DNA from: an uncultured Eubacteriales bacterium
GTDB taxonomy: Bacteria; Bacillota; Clostridia; Lachnospirales; Lachnospiraceae
DNA length: 64,000 nt
NCBI GenBank assembly: GCA_900548855.1
Contig: URMF01000004.1
Span: forward strand, 1-64,000
Direction of reading: 5' to 3'
The translations under genes were made by a program, and so were the position numbers. Shown in pieces: positions 58,944 through 64,000 of this stretch (the first letter of the stretch is position 1; every line of letters starts with the position of its first letter). The notes beneath the pieces are model-generated. The model was not told the origin of the DNA. It did not search any database and saw nothing but the letters and a program-made list of their open reading frames with translations.

Positions 58944-58993
58944 TAGATAATTGCGAAACTCCCTATTTTCAAAAGCATAGTTTCGCAATTACC
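58944..58993. repeat. shortest copy of dispersed palindromic element, in the valS leader
   Basis: TAGATAATTGCGAAACTC at the left and TAGTTTCGCAATTACCGA at the right are inverted repeats around CCTATTTTCAAAAGCA. The left arm and interior share 22 bases, in reverse orientation, with the right arm of the copy at 4882-4970. It lies between the T-box terminator and the valS ribosome binding site, so it is transcribed as part of the valS 5' untranslated region. Confidence 0.78.
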
Positions 58994-59026
58994 GATGATG
59001 CGTTGGTTAAGAAAGGAGAAAGAATC

Positions 59027-61672
59027 ATGCCAAAAGAGTTAGAGAAAAATTATAATCCTTCCGAGATTGAAGACAGAATTTACAAAAACTGGTTAGACAA
59101 GAAATACTTTCATGCAGAGGTAGACCGCAGTAAGAAACCATTTACCATAGTAATGCCGCCGCCAAACATTACGGGACAGCTTCATATGGGACATGCATTG
59201 GACAATACGATGCAGGATATCTTAATCCGTTATAAGAGAATGCAGGGCTATAATGCATTATGGCAGCCGGGAACCGACCATGCGGCAATCGCAACAGAGG
59301 TTAAGATTATTGAATCCCTGAAGGAACAGGGTATTGAAAAAGAAGACCTTGGCCGGGAGGGCTTCTTAGAAAAAGCATGGGACTGGAAAGCGGAATACGG
59401 CGGTCGTATCATCAACCAGTTAAAGAAGATGGGTTCTTCTGCTGACTGGGACAGAGAGCGTTTTACCATGGATGATGGCAATAATGATGCTGTAAATGAA
59501 GTATTTTGCAAGCTTTATGAAAAAGGCTGGATTTACAAGGGTTCCCGTATTGTTAACTGGTGTCCGGTGTGTCAGACAACCATTTCCGATGCAGAGGTAG
59601 AGCATGTGGATCAGGATGGTTTCTTTTGGCATATCAACTATCCGATTGTTGGCGAGGAAGGCAGATATGTAGAAATTGCCACAACCCGTCCGGAAACTTT
59701 ACTCGGTGATACGGCAGTTGCAGTCAATCCTGAAGATGAGAGATACCAGGGCATCATCGGCAAGATGTTAAAGCTTCCGCTTACCGACAGAGAGATTCCA
59801 GTGATTGCAGACCCCTATGTAGATAAAGAATTTGGAACCGGTTGTGTAAAGATTACACCAGCTCACGACCCAAATGACTTTGAGGTTGGAAAACGCCATA
59901 ATTTAGAGGAAATCAACATCATGAATGATGATGCAACGATTAATTCCATTGGTGGCAAATATGCAGGTATGGACCGTTATGAGGCGCGTAAGGCAATGGT
60001 TGCGGATTTAGAGGCGGAAGGATTATTGGTTAAGGTTGTTCCCCACAGTCACAATGTCGGTACTCATGACCGCTGTAAGACAACGGTGGAGCCTTTAATT
60101 AAGCCACAGTGGTTTGTAAAAATGGAGGAAATGGCAAAGCCGGCGTTAGAGGCTGTGAAGAGCGGTGAACTGAAACTGATTCCGGAGCGTATGAATAAAA
60201 ACTATTATAACTGGCTTGAAAATATCCGTGACTGGTGTGTATCCCGTCAGCTCTGGTGGGGTCACCGGATTCCGGCTTATTACTGCCAGGATTGTGGGGA
60301 GATTACCGTTTCTAAGGAAGCAGTCTGCACCTGTCCGAAATGTGGATCCTCCAATATGAAACAGGACCCGGACACACTGGATACCTGGTTTTCTTCTGCA
60401 TTATGGCCATTTTCTACCTTAGGCTGGCCGGAGAAGACAGAGGAAATGGATTATTTCTTCCCTACAGATGTACTGGTAACGGGATATGACATTATTTTCT
60501 TCTGGGTAATCCGTATGGTATTTTCTTCTTTGGAACAGACCGGTGAGCTGCCATTCCATACTGTATTATTCCATGGGCTGGTAAGGGATGACCAGGGTAG
60601 AAAGATGTCCAAGTCTTTAGGAAATGGTATTGACCCATTGGAGGTTATTGATAAATATGGTGCGGATGCGCTGCGGTTTACGCTGATTACCGGAAATGCA
60701 CCGGGTAATGATATGCGTTTTTACTGGGAGAGGGTAGAAGCGAGTCGTAATTTTGCAAACAAGGTTTGGAACGCCTCCCGTTTTATCATGATGAATATGG
60801 AAAAGGCAGAGGTAAAGGATGTAGACTTCAGTAAATTAACGCTTGCAGACCGCTGGATTTTATCCAAGGTAAACACTCTTGCAAAGGATATGACAGAGAA
60901 TCTTGATAAATTTGAGCTGGGTATTGCAGCCTCCAAGGTATATGATTTCATCTGGGAGGAATTCTGTGACTGGTATATTGAGATGGTAAAACCAAGACTG
61001 TATAAGGATGAGGACGAGACAAAAGCAGTGGCTTTATGGACGTTAAAAACGGTTTTAATCAATGCGTTAAAGCTTCTTCATCCATATATGCCATTTGTGA
61101 CAGAGGAGATTTTCACCAATCTGCAGGATGAGGAGGAGTCCATTATGATTTCTTCATGGCCTGAATTTAAGGATGAATGGAACTTTGAAAAGGATGAGAA
61201 GGCTGTAGATACCATTAAGGCTGCAGTTCGTGGAATCCGTAACCTCCGGGCAGAGATGAATGTTCCAAACAGTAAGAAAGCAACAGTTTATGTTGTTTCC
61301 GAAAAGGAAGAAGTTCGTAGTATTTTTGAGGACGCAAAAGTATTCTTTGCAACCCTTGGTTTTGCTTCTGAAGTCATAATTCAGTCAGATAAGACGGGAA
61401 TTGCGGAGGATGCAGTATCAACCGTTATTCATGATGCAGTGATTTATATGCCATTTGCCGAGCTTGTAGATATTGAAAAAGAAGTGGAACGCCTTAAGAA
61501 GGAGCTGAAACGTTTAGAAGGAGAAATTAAGCGCTGTAACGGAATGCTGAACAATCCAAATTTCGTAGGAAAAGCTCCGGCTTCTAAGATTGAAGAGGAA
61601 AAAGAAAAGCTTTCAAAATATACAGGTATGCTTGATACAGTAAAGGAAAGACTTATCCAGCTTGGCAGATAG
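59027..61672 (+). CDS. valS: valyl-tRNA synthetase
   Basis: Class I aminoacyl-tRNA synthetase, 881 residues, normal length. The ATG at 59027 follows AAAGGAG at 10 nt. The HIGH-type motif is H53-M-G-H56 in PPPNITGQLHMGH. The editing (CP1) domain follows with WHINYPI and TTRPETLLGDTAVAV. A zinc-ribbon CQDCGEITV...CPKCGSSN lies near residue 425. KMSKS is in GRKMSKSLGNGIDP (about residue 527). Anticodon-binding domain and C-terminal coiled coil (DIEKEVERLKKELKRLEGEIKR) end the protein. Controlled by the T-box upstream. Confidence 0.97.
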   Translation: MPKELEKNYNPSEIEDRIYKNWLDKKYFHAEVDRSKKPFTIVMPPPNITGQLHMGHALDNTMQDILIRYKRMQGYNALWQPGTDHAAIATEVKIIESLKEQGIEKEDLGREGFLEKAWDWKAEYGGRIINQLKKMGSSADWDRERFTMDDGNNDAVNEVFCKLYEKGWIYKGSRIVNWCPVCQTTISDAEVEHVDQDGFFWHINYPIVGEEGRYVEIATTRPETLLGDTAVAVNPEDERYQGIIGKMLKLPLTDREIPVIADPYVDKEFGTGCVKITPAHDPNDFEVGKRHNLEEINIMNDDATINSIGGKYAGMDRYEARKAMVADLEAEGLLVKVVPHSHNVGTHDRCKTTVEPLIKPQWFVKMEEMAKPALEAVKSGELKLIPERMNKNYYNWLENIRDWCVSRQLWWGHRIPAYYCQDCGEITVSKEAVCTCPKCGSSNMKQDPDTLDTWFSSALWPFSTLGWPEKTEEMDYFFPTDVLVTGYDIIFFWVIRMVFSSLEQTGELPFHTVLFHGLVRDDQGRKMSKSLGNGIDPLEVIDKYGADALRFTLITGNAPGNDMRFYWERVEASRNFANKVWNASRFIMMNMEKAEVKDVDFSKLTLADRWILSKVNTLAKDMTENLDKFELGIAASKVYDFIWEEFCDWYIEMVKPRLYKDEDETKAVALWTLKTVLINALKLLHPYMPFVTEEIFTNLQDEEESIMISSWPEFKDEWNFEKDEKAVDTIKAAVRGIRNLRAEMNVPNSKKATVYVVSEKEEVRSIFEDAKVFFATLGFASEVIIQSDKTGIAEDAVSTVIHDAVIYMPFAELVDIEKEVERLKKELKRLEGEIKRCNGMLNNPNFVGKAPASKIEEEKEKLSKYTGMLDTVKERLIQLGR

Positions 61673-61687
61673 GACAGGGAATAACAA

Positions 61688-61898
61688 TAGGCGATTGCGC
61701 AACTCTGTTTTTGAAACCGAACGTTGTACAAATGTAACAAATATGTTTTTCGGACCGTTTGCACTTAGTTGAGAACGCAACAGTGCTAAGCTCGAAAGTA
61801 CCTCGCCAACCACTGGCGTTCTCAAATGTCCTGCAAACATAAGTTTGTTACATTTGCGCAACTCACACTTTGAAAAAATCAGTTTCGCAATTACCTAA
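61688..61898. repeat. full copy of dispersed palindromic element (211 bp)
   Basis: The ends TAGGCGATTGCGCAACTC and AGTTTCGCAATTACCTAA are inverted repeats. The interior is the reverse complement of the copy at 55569-55778 with scattered changes (TGTTTTTGAAACCGAACG against CGTTGTACAAATGTAACA, and the GTGCTAAGCTCGAAAG block). GGAATAA occurs on both outer sides and might be a target duplication. No open frame. Confidence 0.85.
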
Positions 61899-61925
61899 GG
61901 AATAATAATTTAAGTAGGAACAGGT

Positions 61926-62339
61926 ATGAATTTGGAATTTTTAGGATACTTACTTGCAGGAATAGTTGTATGTGGTATTTTCGGTGGAATCATATATATT
62001 CTTGCTAAAAAAGAACAAAGCGATTTAGAAGAAAAACTTAATACTCTGACGCAGGAACAAAAAGATGTGTTAATCAATACCCCATATCAAGAGGCTTTGG
62101 ATTGTCCAAACGGGGTAATTGTATGTGGTATGATTTATGAAATGAAAGAAAAATCAACAGGTAGCTTTTCACTTTATGTTTTATATTATAATACCTATTT
62201 TCCAAATTTTAGAGAGCAGATTTGCAATATGAGCATAAATGTGTCTGCTAAAATGGTAGGAGAACATAACCTGAAAAGTGGGGATTATATAAATGTGTTA
62301 TTAAATGAAGATAAAAATCCGAAGATAGTTTTTGATTAA
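61926..62339 (+). CDS. membrane-anchored protein, 137 aa
   Basis: One N-terminal membrane segment (residues 6-27, GYLLAGIVVCGIFGGIIYIL), a short coiled stretch (EQSDLEEKLNTLTQEQKDVL), then a beta-rich domain (VIVCGMIYEMKEKSTGSFSLYVLYYNTYF, INVSAKMVGEHNLKSGDYINVLLNEDK). The last 50 residues resemble an OB-fold-like barrel but no family is recognised. AGTAGGAACAGGT precedes the ATG (weak). It lies 27 bp downstream of the palindromic element. Confidence 0.72.
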   Translation: MNLEFLGYLLAGIVVCGIFGGIIYILAKKEQSDLEEKLNTLTQEQKDVLINTPYQEALDCPNGVIVCGMIYEMKEKSTGSFSLYVLYYNTYFPNFREQICNMSINVSAKMVGEHNLKSGDYINVLLNEDKNPKIVFD

Positions 62340-62449
62340 CTTTTATTTAAGTAAAAAATTTATATCTGGAGCTTGAAGATTTGTATAATAATAGTATAAT
62401 TTACAGATAAAGGATGTTAAAATACAGTAAGCATATAAGGAGGATGTAA

Positions 62450-62872
62450 ATGGGGTTGTTTGATAAATTATTGAATAAAAGTGTAAAATCTGCAATTTCT
62501 TCCCAGAATAAAGTATTTCGTGAGCCTAAGAAGCGATTTGAAGAAAAACTTCAAATTATCTTACAGAATGCTGGTAATTATGAACTTCGTAAAATTGTTT
62601 CGCCGGACGAGCTGGAACAGGAATTTGGTCAGCAAATATATTCAAGAAATGGTTGTTGCAGGCCGGAGAGTATTACATATGGAATATATCAAGATGGAAA
62701 CCGGATATTATTGATTCGTTTATGGAAGGACTACTCGTTCTATAATCGTAAGGCAAACCGTCAGATTAAGCAGTATTGTGATGCCAATGGAGTGAGGATG
62801 TTAGACTTTTTTGAATATCTTCCAAACGAAGAGGATTACATGGAACAGAGAATCCGGGAGCAGTTGGTATAA
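62450..62872 (+). CDS. hypothetical protein, 140 aa
   Basis: A cytoplasmic basic protein with AAGGAGG 8 nt before the ATG. Residues 1-45 are helical and Lys-rich (LFDKLLNKSVKSAISSQNKV). The middle holds EQEFGQQIYSRNGCCRPESITYGIYQDGNRILLIRLWKDYSFYNRKANRQIKQYC, with a GxYxDGxxxLxI beta pattern that recalls small nuclease-like folds (PDDEXK-type 'DUF' proteins), but no complete catalytic motif is visible. A Cys pair sits at about residues 67-68. Unrecognised. Confidence 0.7.
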   Translation: MGLFDKLLNKSVKSAISSQNKVFREPKKRFEEKLQIILQNAGNYELRKIVSPDELEQEFGQQIYSRNGCCRPESITYGIYQDGNRILLIRLWKDYSFYNRKANRQIKQYCDANGVRMLDFFEYLPNEEDYMEQRIREQLV

Positions 62873-62965
62873 AGCTTACTATATTGATTTTTCCATAATT
62901 CGGAATACTGTTTATAAGGCTGAAAAATATTTAGGTATTGTTTTTTGAACTTCCTTGGCAGTCTT

Positions 62966-63203
62966 ATAATGGTATATAGAGAAAGAGAAAAGCAGCGGGA
63001 GCTGCGCCTGTGATGGATGAAGCATATCCTATTTATGGCTTTGCAGGTGGTCTGGATATGTTCAGTCTGGTGAATGAAGCACGCTTTCATTCTTTCAAAG
63101 CATTTTCTCTTTTTGCGTCTGGCATATGCCAGACGCATGGAAAAGAAGGACCTTGCTTTCTTTTTGAAAAAGGCAGAGTCTTTCTTTTTTTATCTGTATT
63201 ATA
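62966..63203 (+). ncRNA. candidate structured RNA upstream of the reverse transcriptase
   Basis: A gene-free stretch with an ordered set of stems: GCAGC/GCTGC with a GGGA loop (62992-63005), GAATGAA/TTCATTC (63072-63092) and a perfect 24-bp palindrome centred on GGCATATGCC (63114-63137). The flanks AGAAAGA (62980-62986) and TCTTTCT (63179-63185), with ATAAT and ATTAT outside them, form an imperfect inverted repeat around the whole. This layout resembles a retron msr-msd, but no proof is possible here. The other features of 62873-63249 are a T-rich stretch and a weak TTATAAT box. Confidence 0.4.
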
Positions 63204-63249
63204 GGGCAATCGCAGTATTTTATGGTTTGTCCGTTTGGAGGGGATTGAT

Positions 63250-64000
63250 ATGGAGATATTAGATGCACTGTATCTGCCGAACACCTGGCAGGAATTTTTA
63301 CAGCATAAAATTGAAAAGCAGCATTTATCTAAGTCAGAACAGGAAAAGCTGGAGGAATTTATAGCAGAGGAAAAATATGTCGAAATTCTGCATTCCGTTG
63401 AAGACCCGGAAAAGAGGCTTCCCCTGCCTGTAAAAAAAGAGATAAACAAGGGTGGGGTATCCAGAAAAAGGATAGTGTATACTTTTCCAGAGGAATTTAA
63501 TATCGTGTTAAAAGCGATTGCCTTTTCCTTGTACCGTTATGATGATTTATTTGCGGCAAACTGTTATGCCTTCCGGAGAAGCTATGGTGTGAGGGATGCG
63601 GTAAAAAGAATCCGTATGACGAAGGGAATTTCAGGAAAATACTGTCTGAAAGTAGATATCCATGACTATTTTAATTCTATAGAAGTTCCGTTACTGGTAA
63701 ATAAGTTGGATTTTTTAAGGGAACGGGATGATAAGGTATTCCGGTTGTTTGAAAGACTTTTAACAGAGGATAAGGTACTGGTGAAGGAAGAAATTGTTTC
63801 GGAAAAGAGAGGTGCCATGGCGGGAACGCCGGTTTCCCCGTTTTTTGCCAATGTATATTTAATGGAGCTGGACTGGTATTTTGAGAATAAAGGAAGCTTA
63901 TATTTTCGGTATTCAGATGATATTCTGGTTTTTGCAGATACCAGAGAAGAGCTGGAAGGGCTTCAAGGGGAATTATATGAATGGATAGCGGGATTGCACT
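63250..64000 (+). CDS. reverse transcriptase, 5' part (runs off the window)
   Basis: ATG at 63250, preceded by TTGGAGGGG. The 250 visible residues hold RT palm motifs in order: motif A YCLKVDIHDYFNSI (metal Asp 136), motif B GTPVSPFFANVYLMELD (192-208) and motif C YSDD (221-224). VSRKRIVYTFPEEFNIVLKAI is the fingers region. There is no retron NAxxH motif before motif A, and no DGR-type SQ in motif B. The N-terminal 65 residues are helical and charged, unlike the group II intron RT0. It may be one of the unassigned host-derived RT groups linked to phage defence. The 3' part is outside the window. Confidence 0.9.
   Translation, partial: MEILDALYLPNTWQEFLQHKIEKQHLSKSEQEKLEEFIAEEKYVEILHSVEDPEKRLPLPVKKEINKGGVSRKRIVYTFPEEFNIVLKAIAFSLYRYDDLFAANCYAFRRSYGVRDAVKRIRMTKGISGKYCLKVDIHDYFNSIEVPLLVNKLDFLRERDDKVFRLFERLLTEDKVLVKEEIVSEKRGAMAGTPVSPFFANVYLMELDWYFENKGSLYFRYSDDILVFADTREELEGLQGELYEWIAGLH

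Noticed and set aside
63010..63204. Open frame over the structured region before the reverse transcriptase
   Set aside because: It has no ribosome binding site, reads through the palindrome, and other frames are equally open.
63250..64000. Assignment of the reverse transcriptase as a retron, DGR or group II intron RT
   Set aside because: It lacks NAxxH (retron), SQ in motif B (DGR) and the QGxxxSP block plus maturase region (group II) as far as visible; left unassigned.
1..64000. tRNA genes and CRISPR arrays
   Set aside because: No TTCGANNCC-type T-loop with flanking cloverleaf stems and no regularly spaced repeats with unique spacers were found by reading both strands.

Overview
The window looks like chromosome from a Gram-positive anaerobe of the Lachnospiraceae (Clostridium cluster XIVa). 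The supporting signs are a large clostridial-type SRP RNA next to tadA, a T-box leader in front of valS, a manganese (yybP-ykoY) riboswitch in front of mntP, flagellin with a FliS chaperone, AGGAGG-type ribosome binding sites, TTG and GTG starts, and several small protein families typical of this group. Genus is not resolvable by eye; something near Roseburia, Agathobacter or Lachnospira is an inference only. No tRNA gene, 5S/16S/23S rRNA or CRISPR array was seen.

Layout. 1-9.9 kb: housekeeping genes (unknown DUF-like proteins, a GNAT acetyltransferase, tadA, SRP RNA, an HD hydrolase, murG, a TSCPD protein, a PdaA-like polysaccharide deacetylase, pgi). 10-17 kb: a large FtsX-type ABC exporter with its ATPase, malQ, a PlsC acyltransferase and a membrane-anchored basic protein. 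17.3-22.8 kb: a motility operon (a 1141-residue FliK-like protein, flagellin, FliS) behind a possible sigma-D promoter. 22.9-25 kb: a HIT protein and a zinc/manganese ABC importer. 25-37.3 kb: an accessory region holding a class III Fic protein, a small unknown protein, the C-terminal relic of a tyrosine recombinase, an AbrB/PIN toxin-antitoxin pair, hemolysin III, and then a visibly AT-rich bacteriocin-type locus. 37.4-50.5 kb: flavin reductase, an M23/LysM/G5 peptidase, an aldolase-like protein, a sigma/anti-sigma pair, a phosphoesterase, an acetyltransferase, two Ig/Fn3-type surface proteins (the first broken by two single-base shifts), an aldo/keto reductase with ferredoxin tail, ogt, MATE and mntP. 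50.8-64 kb: a glycosyltransferase fused to a MarR-like winged helix, an EamA transporter with a histidine-rich tail, an LD-carboxypeptidase, small membrane genes, a class II Fic protein behind four copies of a putative operator, T-box-controlled valS, two unknown genes, and a reverse transcriptase running off the right edge.

The bacteriocin-type locus (28.5-37.3 kb) is the best candidate for an undescribed system. An operon of a small membrane protein, two HlyD/MacA-like adaptors and two MacB-like permeases is followed by a stand-alone 81-residue precursor with a textbook double-glycine leader and a Cys/Tyr/Lys-rich 66-residue core, then its own terminator, then a C39 peptidase ABC exporter and the MacB-type ATPase. 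No lanthionine, radical SAM or YcaO enzyme is present, so the product is probably a disulfide-containing unmodified bacteriocin or signalling peptide; the MacAB-like half would serve immunity or a second export step. The second candidate is the reverse transcriptase, which has a strongly structured, gene-free stretch immediately upstream.

A family of about 211-bp imperfect palindromes with ends near TTAGGTAATTGCGAAACTC occurs in two full and two shortened copies. One shortened copy sits inside the valS leader between the T-box terminator and the ribosome binding site. A second, shorter repeat follows three terminators.
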